A stretch of 64,000 bases of DNA from Kaistella sp. SH40-3 (GCF_030686865.1 NZ_JAQYUS010000004.1:124001-188000); one strand, 5' to 3'; shown: positions 17,310 through 27,530, counted from the first letter of the stretch. The notes: generated by a model from the letters alone, not told the origin. A program made the numbers and translations.

Positions 17310-17449
17310 TTTTTTTGTTATTCTAATTTTCGAAATCTTCATGTTTTCTATTTAAATCATTTATTTTTTAACGTTTTTATTTCAAAGAATAATTACTTTT
17401 ACATTTCATCTTATTTTTAGTTCAAATTGTTCTCATTCCCTTTTTAAAT

Positions 17450-18286
17450 ATGGAGAAACTACCAATTCGGATTTTCAACGAAATCTTTATCAGTTCCAAA
17501 ATTCAATTAGAAAAACTTTACCAACAGGATCGGCCTGCCATTTTATTTGTAAAAAAAGGAAAAGGACTTATTACCGTTCAAATCAATAAAATAGAACTCA
17601 GCGAAAATTCGGTGGTATTGTCTGAAACCAAATCGGTTTTTAAAATCCACTCTCTAAGCGATGATTTTGAAGTACGGGCAATTACTTACACCAATGAATT
17701 TGTGGAGAAATTAGGATTGAAACTGAATAAGTTAAAAGTATTTAAACATTTTAAAACCCACATCAACGAATCCGCTCATTTACCTAAAGATGAATTCCAA
17801 TTACTTTGGAGCCAGTTGAATTTAATGACTGAAATTTTAAATAACCAAGTTCCGTTAACCTATAATGAAGATGTAATTGAGCATTTATTTTCCGCTTTTA
17901 TTTATTCGCTTTCGAGTTCGCTTTTAAAACAGGAGAAGTTAAAATCGAATATGATGACGCGTCAGGAAGAGATTACGTTTGAGTTTATTAAAAATGTTTT
18001 TGAAAATTTCCGGACTGAAAAAACACTGCAGTTTTATGCAGATCAACAGAAATTAACCATACGCCATCTTAGTTCTGTAGTTAAAAGTGTTACCCAAAAA
18101 ACGGCGAACCAGATTATTTCGGAGTTTGTGATGAACGAGGCGAAAATTTTGTTGAGTACCAGAAAAGACGCCATCCATGAAATTGCTGAAGTACTGAAGT
18201 TTTCTGATCCATATTCGTTTTCTCATTTCTTTAAAAAACATGAAGGGATTAGTCCAATCCAATATCGGCTAGAATCTGATCAGTAA
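17450..18286 (+). CDS. AraC-family transcriptional regulator
   Basis: A 278-residue protein: a divergent N-terminal sensor domain (residues 1-160) and a C-terminal AraC double helix-turn-helix. The second HTH is clear (IHEIAEVLKFSDPYSFSHFF KKHEGISPIQYR, residues about 240-275), and the first spans FYADQQKLTIRHLSSVVK. It lies 86 bases upstream of a TolC-HlyD-MFS exporter operon on the same strand and is the natural candidate for its regulator, probably in response to a toxic substrate. The inducer cannot be told from sequence. Confidence 0.88.
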   Translation: MEKLPIRIFNEIFISSKIQLEKLYQQDRPAILFVKKGKGLITVQINKIELSENSVVLSETKSVFKIHSLSDDFEVRAITYTNEFVEKLGLKLNKLKVFKHFKTHINESAHLPKDEFQLLWSQLNLMTEILNNQVPLTYNEDVIEHLFSAFIYSLSSSLLKQEKLKSNMMTRQEEITFEFIKNVFENFRTEKTLQFYADQQKLTIRHLSSVVKSVTQKTANQIISEFVMNEAKILLSTRKDAIHEIAEVLKFSDPYSFSHFFKKHEGISPIQYRLESDQ

Positions 18287-18324
18287 AATCCTACATTTGA
18301 ACATTTTCTTACTTGTTTTAATCA

Positions 18325-18355
18325 TTGTATGAAAATGCTGTGTCCTCTAATTTTG
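18325..18355 (+). promoter_or_regulatory. Promoter of the exporter operon
   Basis: TTG at 18325-18327, 20-base spacer, TAATTTTG at 18348-18355: a good match to the Bacteroidota TTG/TAnnTTTG consensus. The TolC-family ATG is 18 bases downstream of the -7 element. The operon can thus be transcribed separately from the AraC gene. Confidence 0.6.
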
Positions 18356-18372
18356 CATAAAAATAAGGACAA

Positions 18373-19683
18373 ATGAATAAACATATTACAATCGCCAGTT
18401 TTCTGATTACTTTTTTGTGGGCCGAAAATTTCCAGGCGCAAGAAGTTAAAGAATTGACCATCAGTGAAGCAACAACACTGGCTTTACAAAACCATCCGCA
18501 ATTAGCGGTCTCTGCTAAAAAGATTGAAATCTCCAGACAAAATACCGAGGTTTCAAAACTGCAGAAACTTCCTTCTATTACGGCTTCTACCAGTCAGTTT
18601 TATTTGGGGAATTCTTTAATTATTGATAAAGATTTTTCAAATTCGATGTCGGTTCAATTGCCTCATTATGGCAGTTCATACGGCGTTCAGGCAAGCCAAC
18701 TGATTTTTAAAGGAGGTCTAATTAATAAATCAATTGAAATTTCTGCTTTGCAGGAACAACTGTCTGAACTCGATTATGAAAAAGATCAGCAAGATGTGAA
18801 GTTTCTGGTAATGTCTAACTATCTGGATATTTTTAAAAACATTAATCAAAAAGCGGTTTATCTCAATAACAAAAACTTAGCGGAAGAACGATTAAAGAAT
18901 ATTAAAAAATTCTACGAACAGGGAATGATTACCCGAAATGAAGTCATTCGTGGTGAACTCTCCATCAAGAATATTGATCAGGGAATTTTGGTTTTAAATA
19001 ACAACCGCAAAGTGTTGAATTACAATTTAAATAATGCGCTGGGTTTACCGGAAAGTACGGAGATCATCCCGATTGAAAATATTGAAAAAGAACAGCCTTT
19101 AAATGATTTGAGTTATTACATCAATCTGGCTCAGGAGAATAATCCAAGTCAAAAATATGTAAAAAGAAGCATCGAAATCGCTGATAAAAATCTTGAAATT
19201 ATTAATACTGAAAAAATGCCGACAATCGCCGGTTTTGGTGGCTATGTTTTGAACAGACCCATAACCAGCACTTCACCGGTAATTGATATGTATTCCGGTG
19301 GTTATCAGGTTGGGGTTTCATTGAGTTATAATATCGATAATCTTTTTAAAACGAAAGAGAAGTTACAATTGGGTCAACTTCAAAAAGAACAGGTTGAGAA
19401 AACGTACAATCTTGTTGAGCAGAATATAAATATGCAGGTAAATGCCGCCTATATCAAACATCAAAATGCTATGGAAAACCTGGTTATTTTAAAAGAAGCA
19501 CAAGTATTAGCGAACGAAAACTACAAAATTACGGAAGCGAAATATTTGAATCAACTGGCAGTTCAGGCAGAAATGACGGATGCTCAAAACCAAAAAATTC
19601 AGGCAGAACTGGATTATGTAAATGCAGAAATCGATTTGCTTTATCAATACTACAACCTATTGAAAGCGACAGGAACACTTTAA
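18373..19683 (+). CDS. TolC-family outer-membrane efflux protein
   Basis: A 436-residue protein with a signal peptide (MNKHITIASFLITFLWAENFQAQ) and two repeated OEP domains rich in long amphipathic helices (ELTISEATTLALQNHPQLAV at the start of repeat 1; DLSYYINLAQENNPSQKYV at repeat 2). Three such subunits form the outer-membrane and periplasmic channel of a tripartite pump. It is the first gene of an operon with the HlyD-type adaptor (31 bases on) and the MFS transporter. Length is normal for the Bacteroidota members of the family. Confidence 0.92.
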   Translation: MNKHITIASFLITFLWAENFQAQEVKELTISEATTLALQNHPQLAVSAKKIEISRQNTEVSKLQKLPSITASTSQFYLGNSLIIDKDFSNSMSVQLPHYGSSYGVQASQLIFKGGLINKSIEISALQEQLSELDYEKDQQDVKFLVMSNYLDIFKNINQKAVYLNNKNLAEERLKNIKKFYEQGMITRNEVIRGELSIKNIDQGILVLNNNRKVLNYNLNNALGLPESTEIIPIENIEKEQPLNDLSYYINLAQENNPSQKYVKRSIEIADKNLEIINTEKMPTIAGFGGYVLNRPITSTSPVIDMYSGGYQVGVSLSYNIDNLFKTKEKLQLGQLQKEQVEKTYNLVEQNINMQVNAAYIKHQNAMENLVILKEAQVLANENYKITEAKYLNQLAVQAEMTDAQNQKIQAELDYVNAEIDLLYQYYNLLKATGTL

Positions 19684-19714
19684 TAAAAACTAATAACGAC
19701 TAAGAAATTATACA

Positions 19715-20887
19715 ATGGAAAATAAGGAAAATACACCAGTTTCAGAAAATACAGAATCAGAAAGTCACAAGGCGACCGCTCCAACAAAAGTAGCGAATCC
19801 TGTAACAGAAAAAAAAGTAAGCAAAAACAAATCAAATAAACTACAAAATACGATTGCAAACGCCGTAGTTTTTATCGTCGTGGCTTTCGGATTTTATTGG
19901 TTGATCAAAGAATATTTTAATGTAGGTAAGGAAAACTATACCGAATCTGCTCAAGTTCAGGAATTCATAAACCCTATTAATTCGAGGGTTGCAGGTTACA
20001 TTAAAGAAATTAAATTCAAAGAACACCAGGCTGTTAAAAAAGGGGATACGCTTGTAATTTTAGATGACCGCGAAATTGAAACCCAATTAGCACAAGCCGA
20101 AGCCGCTTATCAAAATACATTGGCACAAAGAAATGCGACCAACTCTTCTATCAATACCGTTTCCAGTAATATTTCGGTTTTGGAGAGTAATATTGCCGGA
20201 CAAAAAGCGAGACTTTGGAACGCAGAACAGAACTTAAAAAGATATCAAAACCTTTTAAACTCAGAAGCCGTAACCAGACAACAGTACGATCAGGTAAAAA
20301 CGGAATATGACGCTACTAAAGCCTCGTACCAGACATTACTGAACCAACGGAATTCAGCACAACTTTCAACTTCAGAAGTAAAAACCAGAATTGGAATTAA
20401 TGATGCCGAAATTAAAAGAGCCAAAGCCGCTTTGGATATGGCGCGAATTAATTTGAGTTATGCGATAATCACCGCACCGTATGACGGCGTGATGGGCAGA
20501 AGATTAATCGCCGACGGACAATTAATTCAAGGTGGTCAGCAGATTGCAACCATTGTGCTGGACGGTGAAAAATGGGTAACTGCAAACTTCCTGGAAAGTC
20601 AAATGCCGGAAATAGAAATTGGTAAAAAAATATTAATGAAAGCCGATGCTTTGGGCGGAAAAGAATTTGAAGGAACAGTGACCGCTATTTCTGCCGCAAC
20701 AGGTTCCCAGTATTCTAATGTTGCGACCGATAATTCGACAGGGAATTTTGTAAAAGTTCAGCAGAGAATTCCAGTAAGAATCGAATTCACCAACAATAAT
20801 AAAAAAGAAGATATCGCAAAATTACGCGCCGGTATGAATATGAACGTTACAATAACTCCAACTAAAAAGGAAACCAAATCTAAATAA
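19715..20887 (+). CDS. HlyD/EmrA-family periplasmic adaptor
   Basis: A 390-residue membrane-fusion protein. A cytosolic N-terminal stretch of about 45 residues, rich in Lys, Thr and Ser, precedes one membrane helix (TIANAVVFIVVAFGFYWLI, about 45-65). Then come half a biotinyl-lipoyl domain (NSRVAGYIKEIKFKEHQAVKK), a long coiled-coil hairpin (residues about 120-240), the second lipoyl half (TAPYDGVMGRRLIADGQLI) and a beta-barrel. The EmrA-like plan fits the MFS partner encoded 32 bases downstream. It bridges the MFS pump and the TolC-type channel. Confidence 0.92.
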   Translation: MENKENTPVSENTESESHKATAPTKVANPVTEKKVSKNKSNKLQNTIANAVVFIVVAFGFYWLIKEYFNVGKENYTESAQVQEFINPINSRVAGYIKEIKFKEHQAVKKGDTLVILDDREIETQLAQAEAAYQNTLAQRNATNSSINTVSSNISVLESNIAGQKARLWNAEQNLKRYQNLLNSEAVTRQQYDQVKTEYDATKASYQTLLNQRNSAQLSTSEVKTRIGINDAEIKRAKAALDMARINLSYAIITAPYDGVMGRRLIADGQLIQGGQQIATIVLDGEKWVTANFLESQMPEIEIGKKILMKADALGGKEFEGTVTAISAATGSQYSNVATDNSTGNFVKVQQRIPVRIEFTNNNKKEDIAKLRAGMNMNVTITPTKKETKSK

Positions 20888-20919
20888 AATGAGTTATTTC
20901 AGAACAATAAAAGTAACCG

Positions 20920-22512
20920 ATGTATAACCAGGGATTATTTAACAGTTGGGTTCCAAAACTGGTTCAACTGCTGCTGATCATTATCTTCATCAGCGTAATT
21001 ATACCGATTAACGGCGTTTATATTGGTAATGTTTCTGCAATGGTTGGCAGCACAGGAATGCCCTCGGAATATTTTGTGTGGGCCAGTTACGGAAGTACAA
21101 TCGGAATGGGCGCTGCGATGCCTATCATTTTAAGAATGAAATGGCGATACAAAATTCGCGATAAGGTGACCGTTATTTTTATTCTGATGGCGATCTTAAG
21201 TTATGTTAGTGGAACCACAGACCGACCTTTGCTCATAGTCGCCAATTCGGTGATCATGGGTTTTCTAAAAATGATTGTCATGTTGGAGTTTATTATTCCA
21301 ATTATGTTTATGATTAGTAAAGATGGAAACCGTGGGAAATTTTATTCTGTTTTCTATCCTTTCTCCATTATCATTTCGCAGATTGCCGGGTATTTTTTAG
21401 CCCTACTCGCTTTTGACCATAACTGGCAATTCGTTCATATCTTGAGTGCGGTTGTGAGTTTGGCTCTGGCTTTAGTGGCGTGGGTATTTATGCATGATAA
21501 ATATTTCGGATTCAAAATGCCTTTATATTATATTGACTGGTTGAGTATTTTATTATTCGTTGCTGTATTTATGTTTGGTGCGTATGTTCTCTCTTTTGGA
21601 AAGCAATTATACTGGATACATTCGCCTAAAATTATTAGTGCCAGCATTGCATCTTTCGTAAGTTTAATATTATTGGTTGTGCGACAATACACCTTAAAAC
21701 ATCAATACATCTCTTTTAAAATATTTAGAAAGAACAATGTAATTCATGGTTTGATCATGTTGCTGTTTACAGGAATGTTTCTGAGTACGGGTTCCATTCA
21801 AAATATATTTACTGTCGGAATTTTAGGATATGATTCTGTTCTCAATGCAAAATTGAATTTATTAATGGTTCCTGGAATTGTGGCTGCAGGAGTTTATATG
21901 GCTTACTGGTTTAAAAAAGGTCGAGAGTTGAAGATGTTTATCTTTTTAGGATTTTCTGCAATGTTGGCTTATACCGTTATCATGTATTTTTCTATGGCTT
22001 TGCAATTCAATTTCGAAAGATGGATTCTTCCGATGTTATTAAAAGGATTTGGAATGGGGGCGCTCTTTATCGCAGTTTGGTATTACGCCTTAGATAAATT
22101 AGAAATGACTCAAATGATGGCAGCCACCGGTTTAGTTCTGGTATGGAGAACCTTCTTTTCTGTCGCAATATTTTCTGCTCTTTTTTCTTGGTTGCAATAT
22201 CAGTTTCAAATAGAAGCCGTGGGTAATCTGGCCATTTATATGGATGGTAATTCCTTTAGTTTGAACCAAGTCATGGGAAATATGAAAGCCATTCAGTTTA
22301 ATGCAATCCTCGCGGCTAACAAAAGACTGCTGGGGTACATCTGCATCGCAGGAGTTGGAGTACTCGCCTATATTTTAGCGTACGACTTCGGCGTAGACCG
22401 ACATAAAGCTTACCGCGGATTTAAAATAACTTCAGAAAGAAGAAAACATAAAGCGAAACTGGAAAGAACACAATTACAAGAAATTGAAGATGCAGCAGGC
22501 GCTGTTATTTAG
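20920..22512 (+). CDS. MFS drug transporter, EmrB/DHA2 type
   Basis: A 530-residue integral membrane protein with about 14 hydrophobic segments, as expected for the DHA2 group. The typical motif A is degraded (MKWRYKIRDKVTVIF). The C-terminal tail (residues about 490-530) is charged and cytosolic. It is the last gene of the TolC-HlyD-MFS operon, followed by a strong terminator. Such transporters expel hydrophobic drugs or uncouplers with the proton gradient. Substrate unknown; Bacteroidota members are distant from E. coli EmrB. Confidence 0.85.
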   Translation: MYNQGLFNSWVPKLVQLLLIIIFISVIIPINGVYIGNVSAMVGSTGMPSEYFVWASYGSTIGMGAAMPIILRMKWRYKIRDKVTVIFILMAILSYVSGTTDRPLLIVANSVIMGFLKMIVMLEFIIPIMFMISKDGNRGKFYSVFYPFSIIISQIAGYFLALLAFDHNWQFVHILSAVVSLALALVAWVFMHDKYFGFKMPLYYIDWLSILLFVAVFMFGAYVLSFGKQLYWIHSPKIISASIASFVSLILLVVRQYTLKHQYISFKIFRKNNVIHGLIMLLFTGMFLSTGSIQNIFTVGILGYDSVLNAKLNLLMVPGIVAAGVYMAYWFKKGRELKMFIFLGFSAMLAYTVIMYFSMALQFNFERWILPMLLKGFGMGALFIAVWYYALDKLEMTQMMAATGLVLVWRTFFSVAIFSALFSWLQYQFQIEAVGNLAIYMDGNSFSLNQVMGNMKAIQFNAILAANKRLLGYICIAGVGVLAYILAYDFGVDRHKAYRGFKITSERRKHKAKLERTQLQEIEDAAGAVI

Positions 22513-22536
22513 AAAAATCCTTATTTTCTGTTTTTT

Positions 22537-22572
22537 GAAAGTCCAACCGATTGAATTGATCGTTGGACTTTC
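22537..22572 (+). terminator. Terminator of the exporter operon
   Basis: Perfect 11-base arms gaaagtccaac / gttggactttc, 14-base loop, then five T. Confidence 0.9.
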
Positions 22573-22834
22573 TTTTTACATTAATGAAGATAGAGTTGAT
22601 GAATCACTATTTATAAATGATAATCACGCAAATCTTAGAAAATATTTAGAATCGTACTAAATAAGAAAAATTAAGAAGAAATAACTGCCTGATTGAATAG
22701 GACTTCCCTATTCTACTGATGTTTTAAGCATCTGATTGTCAGAGCGAATCTTTTTTAAATTAAATTTTCTGTACATTTTAACATAAAATTTTATTAAATT
22801 CAAAAAGTTGTAAAAGTATTTCACGAAAAAAGAT

Positions 22835-22842
22835 TACTTTTG
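22835..22842 (+). promoter_or_regulatory. typA promoter -7 element
   Basis: TACTTTTG, an exact match to TAnnTTTG, 18 bases before the typA ATG. A TTG at 22808-22810 is the possible -33 element, with a slightly long spacer of 24. Confidence 0.55.
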
Positions 22843-22860
22843 CAGCGTCAAAAAACGAAT

Positions 22861-24669
22861 ATGCAAAACATTAGAAATATCGCAATTATTGCGCACGTTG
22901 ACCACGGTAAAACGACTTTGGTTGACAAAATCATCCACGCAACCACTATCGCCCGCGAAAACCAGGCAGAGACAGGAGACCTAATCATGGACAACAATGA
23001 TTTGGAGCGTGAAAGAGGAATTACCATTTTGTCTAAAAATATTTCGGTACAGTATAAAGATTACAAGATTAATGTAATCGATACTCCGGGTCACGCCGAT
23101 TTCGGTGGTGAGGTAGAAAGAGTTTTGAAAATGGCTGACGGAGTTTTACTTTTAGTAGATGCTTTTGAAGGACCAATGCCACAGACTCGTTTCGTATTGC
23201 ACAAAGCATTAGAATTAGGTCTTAAACCAATCGTGGTTATTAATAAAGTAGACAAACCAAACTGTCGTCCGGAAGAAGTTCACGACAAGGTATTTGATTT
23301 ATTCTTTAACTTAGAAGCAACTGAAGAGCAATTAGATTTCCCAACATTCTATGGTTCATCAAAACAAGGTTGGTTCAACACGAGTTTAGAGCCTGCAGAT
23401 GATATTACTCCTTTATTAGATGGTATTATTCAATATGTTCCGGAGCCGGAAACTTTTGAAGGAAGTTTGCAAATGCAGATTACTTCATTAGACTTCTCTT
23501 CTTTCTTAGGTCGTATTGCAATCGGAAAAATCAGAAGAAACTCTATCAAAGAAGGTCAGACAATTGGTCTTGCTCAGGAAGATGGTAAAGTAATTAGAGG
23601 TAAAGTAAAAGAATTATACGTCTTTGAAGGTCTTGGAAAAAAGAAAGTTCAGGAAGTAAAAGCCGGAGATATCTGTGCAATCGTAGGTTTTGATAAATTC
23701 CAGATTGGAGATTCATTTGTGGATCTTGAAAACCCGGAACCATTGCCAAGAACTGCAATCGATGAACCGACTTTGAACATGACGTTCTCGATTAACAACT
23801 CTCCTTTCTTCGGAAAAGATGGTAAATATGTAACTTCAAACCACCTGAAAGAAAGGTTGTACAAGGAGTTAGAGAAAAACTTAGCATTAAAAGTTGAACC
23901 AACAGATGATGCCAACACTTTCTTGGTATTCGGTCGTGGTATTCTTCACCTTTCTGTTTTGATCGAAACCATGAGAAGAGAAGGTTATGAAATGACGATT
24001 GGTCAGCCTCAGGTAATCATCAGAGAAATCGATGGTGTTAAATGTGAGCCTTATGAATCAATGGTTGTTGATGTACCGGATGAATATGCATCTAAAGTAA
24101 TCGACTTAGCCACGCAGCGTAAAGGTGATTTGCATATCATGGAAACTAAAGGTGAAATGCAACATATGGAATTCGAAATTCCTTCAAGAGGATTAATCGG
24201 ATTGCGTTCTCAAATGTTGACTGCGACTGCTGGTGAAGCAATTATGGCTCACCGTTTCACAGACTACAAACCTTTCAAAGGTTCAATTCCAGGAAGATCA
24301 GTTGGGGTATTAATCAGCAAAGGTCAAGGACCGGCAACTGAATATTCTATCGCAAAATTACAGGACAGAGGTAAATTCTTTGTTGATCCGGGTGAAGAAA
24401 TTTACGAAGGAATGATCATTGGTGAGCAAAACAAACCAGGAGATTTAGTGGTAAACATCGTTGAAGCAAAACAGTTGAACAACATGCGTGCATCTGGAAA
24501 AGATAAAGACGGTAACATTGCTCCAAAACAATTATTCTCACTGGAGGAATGTATGGAATACATCCAAGGTGATGAAGCAATCGAGGTTACACCAAACTTC
24601 ATCAGAATGCGTAAAAAAATACTTTCAGAAAACGAAAGAAAAAGAATTGAAAGAGGTGCAAAAGGGTAA
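22861..24669 (+). CDS. typA: Ribosome-associated translational GTPase TypA/BipA
   Basis: A 602-residue translational GTPase. I choose the ATG at 22861 ([19 protein letters not shown]); the longer frame upstream runs through the promoter. G1 is AHVDHGKT, the DxxG motif is [14 protein letters not shown], and the NKxD motif is [16 protein letters not shown]-like domains II, III and V follow, then the TypA-specific C-terminal domain ([20 protein letters not shown] and beyond). TypA assists 50S assembly at low temperature and the stress response. Codon use is strongly biased, as in highly expressed genes. A strong terminator follows. Confidence 0.96.
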   Translation: MQNIRNIAIIAHVDHGKTTLVDKIIHATTIARENQAETGDLIMDNNDLERERGITILSKNISVQYKDYKINVIDTPGHADFGGEVERVLKMADGVLLLVDAFEGPMPQTRFVLHKALELGLKPIVVINKVDKPNCRPEEVHDKVFDLFFNLEATEEQLDFPTFYGSSKQGWFNTSLEPADDITPLLDGIIQYVPEPETFEGSLQMQITSLDFSSFLGRIAIGKIRRNSIKEGQTIGLAQEDGKVIRGKVKELYVFEGLGKKKVQEVKAGDICAIVGFDKFQIGDSFVDLENPEPLPRTAIDEPTLNMTFSINNSPFFGKDGKYVTSNHLKERLYKELEKNLALKVEPTDDANTFLVFGRGILHLSVLIETMRREGYEMTIGQPQVIIREIDGVKCEPYESMVVDVPDEYASKVIDLATQRKGDLHIMETKGEMQHMEFEIPSRGLIGLRSQMLTATAGEAIMAHRFTDYKPFKGSIPGRSVGVLISKGQGPATEYSIAKLQDRGKFFVDPGEEIYEGMIIGEQNKPGDLVVNIVEAKQLNNMRASGKDKDGNIAPKQLFSLEECMEYIQGDEAIEVTPNFIRMRKKILSENERKRIERGAKG

Positions 24670-24710
24670 TCCTTAGATCCGATTTAATTATATTGGCATT
24701 TGCCAAATTG

Positions 24711-24745
24711 ACAAAAGAGTTCCAAATTTATTTGGGACTCTTTGT
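24711..24745 (+). terminator. Terminator of typA
   Basis: acaaaagagttccaaa / tttgggactctttgt arms, loop of four, followed by six T. Confidence 0.85.
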
Positions 24746-24783
24746 TTTTTATTATCTAATTTAGCAGTATTAAAAATCACGTC

Positions 24784-24969
24784 ATGACAATTACAAAAGA
24801 GCGATTAATAAAGCAGATTGAAACTTTCCCCGACGAAATTAGTATCGATGAAGTTATAGAACGATTAATTATCATTGAAAAATTAGAAACTAGAATTAAA
24901 GAATCTGATAATAATGAAACCATTTCTGAAGAAGATCTGAAAAATGAAATGGCAACATGGTTCGAATAA
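24784..24969 (+). CDS. Small putative antitoxin upstream of a ParE-like toxin
   Basis: A 61-residue acidic helical protein (MTITKERLIKQIETFPDEIS, then IDEVIERLIIIEKLE). The C-terminal EEDLKNEMATWFE resembles the tail of small antitoxins that wrap RelE/ParE proteins. Its last 13 bases overlap the toxin gene. The helical N-terminus could be a minimal dimerisation or DNA-binding part, but I recognise no named DNA-binding domain. Called mainly from context. Confidence 0.7.
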   Translation: MTITKERLIKQIETFPDEISIDEVIERLIIIEKLETRIKESDNNETISEEDLKNEMATWFE

Positions 24970-25250
24970 AATGGTTGAAATATGCTGAATTAGATTTGAA
25001 AGAAATTTATGAATTCATTGCACTGGATTCTAAAAGATATGCTCGATTTCAAGTCGAGAAAATTCAAAAGAAAACAGAAATTTTAAAGCAAGGAAATCTT
25101 GTTGGAAAAAAAGTCCTTGAAATTAATCATGAAAACGTACGGGAACTTATCGAAGGGGATTATAGAATAATTTATAGAATTATTTCTAATACCGAAATCC
25201 ATATTCTGCTGGTGCATCATGGAGCGAGAGATTTAAGTGGAAGATTGTAA
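24957..25250 (+). CDS. RelE/ParE-family toxin
   Basis: A 97-residue toxin: IKWLKYAELDLKEIYEFIAL at the N-terminus, a central helix, LVGKKVLEINHENVRELIEG, and the C-terminal strands DYRIIYRIISNTEIHILLVH HGARDL. The pattern RELxxGxYRIIYRI...HGxRDL is typical of ParE. It overlaps the upstream small gene by 13 bases and lies 14 bases before a HigA-like gene. Gyrase is the target of known ParE proteins; the target here is untested. Confidence 0.88.
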   Translation: MVRIKWLKYAELDLKEIYEFIALDSKRYARFQVEKIQKKTEILKQGNLVGKKVLEINHENVRELIEGDYRIIYRIISNTEIHILLVHHGARDLSGRL

Positions 25251-25264
25251 ACATTCAATCCTAT

Positions 25265-25633
25265 ATGATTATAAAACCAATAAAAACAGAACAACAATAT
25301 TTAGAAGCATTAGAAAGATTAGAACAAATTTTTGATGCTAAGGAAAATACGCCAGATGGTGATGAAGCAGAAATTTTGTCTTTACTCATTGATAATTTTG
25401 AGAACGAAAACTATGCAATCGAATTGCCGGATCCTACCGAAGCCATCAGAATACGTATGGAGGAAATGGATTTGAAACAGAAAGATATGATAGAAATAAT
25501 TGGATCTAAAAGTAAAACGTCAGAAGTTTTGAACCGTAAGAAAAGATTGACACTTGATATGATTAGAAACTTACAAGAAAAACTAAATCTATCTGCTTCT
25601 CTTTTAATTACAAATTATCCGATTAAAAATTAG
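25265..25633 (+). CDS. HigA-like antitoxin with HTH (COG5499 type)
   Basis: A 122-residue protein. The N-terminal 60 residues (KPIKTEQQYLEALERLEQIF and LSLLIDNFE) and the C-terminal XRE-type HTH (IRIRMEEMDLKQKDMIEIIG, then SKTSEVLNRKKRLTLDMIRN) match the HigA group normally paired with HigB mRNA interferases. No HigB-type toxin is present; the nearest toxin is the ParE-like protein 14 bases upstream, which already has its own small partner. It may therefore be an orphan antitoxin or the transcriptional regulator of a three-gene module. Confidence 0.85.
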   Translation: MIIKPIKTEQQYLEALERLEQIFDAKENTPDGDEAEILSLLIDNFENENYAIELPDPTEAIRIRMEEMDLKQKDMIEIIGSKSKTSEVLNRKKRLTLDMIRNLQEKLNLSASLLITNYPIKN

Positions 25634-25851
25634 AAGAAAAAAGAATTTCTAGTCTTCAATAAAATTAAACAAAAACTTTAAAGTAAAATCTTCTTTAAAG
25701 TTTTTTGTATTTAAATCCCAAGCATTAATCACATTCCTTTTTATATATTTGCGACAATCATTTTTAACACTATTAAATTGAATTTCAGCATTTGAAATAA
25801 GCAATTTTAATAAGAGTAAACCGTTATTTATTTTCCCTTTAAAATTTATTT

Positions 25852-27420
25852 ATGAAATATTCCTTTGCAAAAGCAACCACGATATTATTTTTAATTCTTT
25901 CCCTTTTCATTACTTCTTGTGCGACGAAAAAGCCAGTCGCAAAAACGACTAAGAAACCACCTGTAACGACAAAACCAACTCCGCCGAAAACAATTGTTCA
26001 AAAGCCTGAAACGAAATTGAATCTGCCGGAAGTAAATCGTGAATTCCGAGCCGCCTGGATTGCAACCGTGGCCAATATTAACTGGCCAACAAAAAATAAT
26101 CTTTCAACACAGCAACAAAAAGACGAAGCCATCAAAATTTTGGATATGCTGCAAGATGCCAATTTCAATGCGGTGATTTTTCAGGCTCGTCCGTCTGCTG
26201 ATGCGATGTACAAAAGTGATTTAGAGCCTTGGTCGTATTTCTTGACTGGCGCTATTGGCAAAGCACCCACTCCATTTTATGACCCCTTAGAATTTTGGAT
26301 TGAAGAATCCCACAAACGTGGAATGGAACTGCATGTCTGGCTGAATCCTTACCGTGCGCATCACACCACTGGCGGACCAATTACCACTGAATCTATCGTA
26401 AAGAAAATGCCGGATCAAATCATCAAACTTCGCAACGGAATGTATTGGATGGATCCATCTGATGAGAAAGTGCAGGATCACACGGCAAAAGTAATTAAGG
26501 ACTTGGTGAAAAGATATGATATCGATGCTATTCATATTGATGATTATTTTTATCCGTACCGGGAATATAATGGAGGAAAAGATTTCCCGGATAACAGAAC
26601 CTGGAATGACTACCAAAAACGCGGCGGAAACTTATCCAGAGCAGATTTTAGAAGAGCCAATGTGAATAAATTCATCAAAAGAATTCACGATGAAATCAAA
26701 GCCGAAAAAAGTTACGTGAAATTCGGAATCAGTCCATTTGGAATTTGGAAACCTGGTTATCCGGAGGGAATTAAAGGAACCTCACAATATGATGAACTTT
26801 TTGCCGATGCCAAATTATGGCTGAACGAAGGTTGGCTGGATTACTTTTCCCCACAACTCTACTGGAAAAATGAGGGTCCACAAAGTTTTACTTCTTTGCT
26901 GAAATGGTGGGAAAGCGAAAACACCGAAAAGCGCCATCTTTGGCCGGGACTCAATACCATAGGACTCCGCGATGTTGCCGATCGGCCTGCAGAAATTGTA
27001 AGTCAAATTAATGCAACCCGCGCTATTCTGAAAAACGGAGCGGGAGAAATTCATTACAGTGTTGATGGTCTTTCTAAAAGCCCCGCAATGTTGAATGCGG
27101 TTAAAAATTCTTACAAAACAAAAGCCTTAATTCCAAAATCACCCTGGATTAAAACATCTGCTTTAGAAAAACCAATTCTTTTTGCTGAAGCCACAGGTAA
27201 TTCAGTGAATGTAAAATGGAACACTTTAGATAATCAAAAAGTTTTTCAGTGGATTTTATTTGTAAAATACGGAGAAACCTGGGAAACTGAAATTTTAGAA
27301 AAAGATATTAATTCTCATAATCTGCCTTTATCTAAGAATGGTAAAAAGTTAAATTATGTTGCGATAAAATCAGTCGATCGATTAGGAAATGAAAGTGATT
27401 ATGAGGCTAAGAAATTTTAA
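25852..27420 (+). CDS. GH10-like (GHL10/DUF187) glycoside hydrolase lipoprotein
   Basis: A 522-residue lipoprotein: signal peptide ending in the lipobox LFITSC (Cys at about residue 23), a Lys/Thr/Pro-rich linker (about 24-60), then a TIM-barrel domain of the family-10-like DUF187 group (NREFRAAWIATVANINWP; IHIDDYFYPYREYNGG; KFGISPFGIWKPGYP; WLDYFSPQLYWK). The C-terminal part from about 430 looks like a fibronectin-III-type strand domain. Related YngK-type proteins are thought to act on cell-wall or extracellular glycans; the exact substrate is unknown. Single gene with its own terminator. Confidence 0.88.
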   Translation: MKYSFAKATTILFLILSLFITSCATKKPVAKTTKKPPVTTKPTPPKTIVQKPETKLNLPEVNREFRAAWIATVANINWPTKNNLSTQQQKDEAIKILDMLQDANFNAVIFQARPSADAMYKSDLEPWSYFLTGAIGKAPTPFYDPLEFWIEESHKRGMELHVWLNPYRAHHTTGGPITTESIVKKMPDQIIKLRNGMYWMDPSDEKVQDHTAKVIKDLVKRYDIDAIHIDDYFYPYREYNGGKDFPDNRTWNDYQKRGGNLSRADFRRANVNKFIKRIHDEIKAEKSYVKFGISPFGIWKPGYPEGIKGTSQYDELFADAKLWLNEGWLDYFSPQLYWKNEGPQSFTSLLKWWESENTEKRHLWPGLNTIGLRDVADRPAEIVSQINATRAILKNGAGEIHYSVDGLSKSPAMLNAVKNSYKTKALIPKSPWIKTSALEKPILFAEATGNSVNVKWNTLDNQKVFQWILFVKYGETWETEILEKDINSHNLPLSKNGKKLNYVAIKSVDRLGNESDYEAKKF

Positions 27421-27530
27421 TAAAGATTTTTTCAAAAACAAAGTTTTGCAGAAAAACCATAATCATGAATATTGCAGAACATTCATTGAAGAAATAAATC
27501 ATTATTCTAAATTTCGTATTCACCAAAAAA

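Larger units (their letters stand above)
22513..22860. other. Intergenic region between exporter operon and typA
   Basis: Holds the exporter terminator (22537-22572) and the typA promoter near 22835. Between about 22580 and 22800 there is AT-rich DNA without a convincing coding frame, repeat or RNA structure. Confidence 0.6.

Noticed and set aside
22840-22860. TTG start for typA seven codons upstream
   Set aside because: It overlaps the -7 promoter element; the ATG at 22861 gives the conserved N-terminus.
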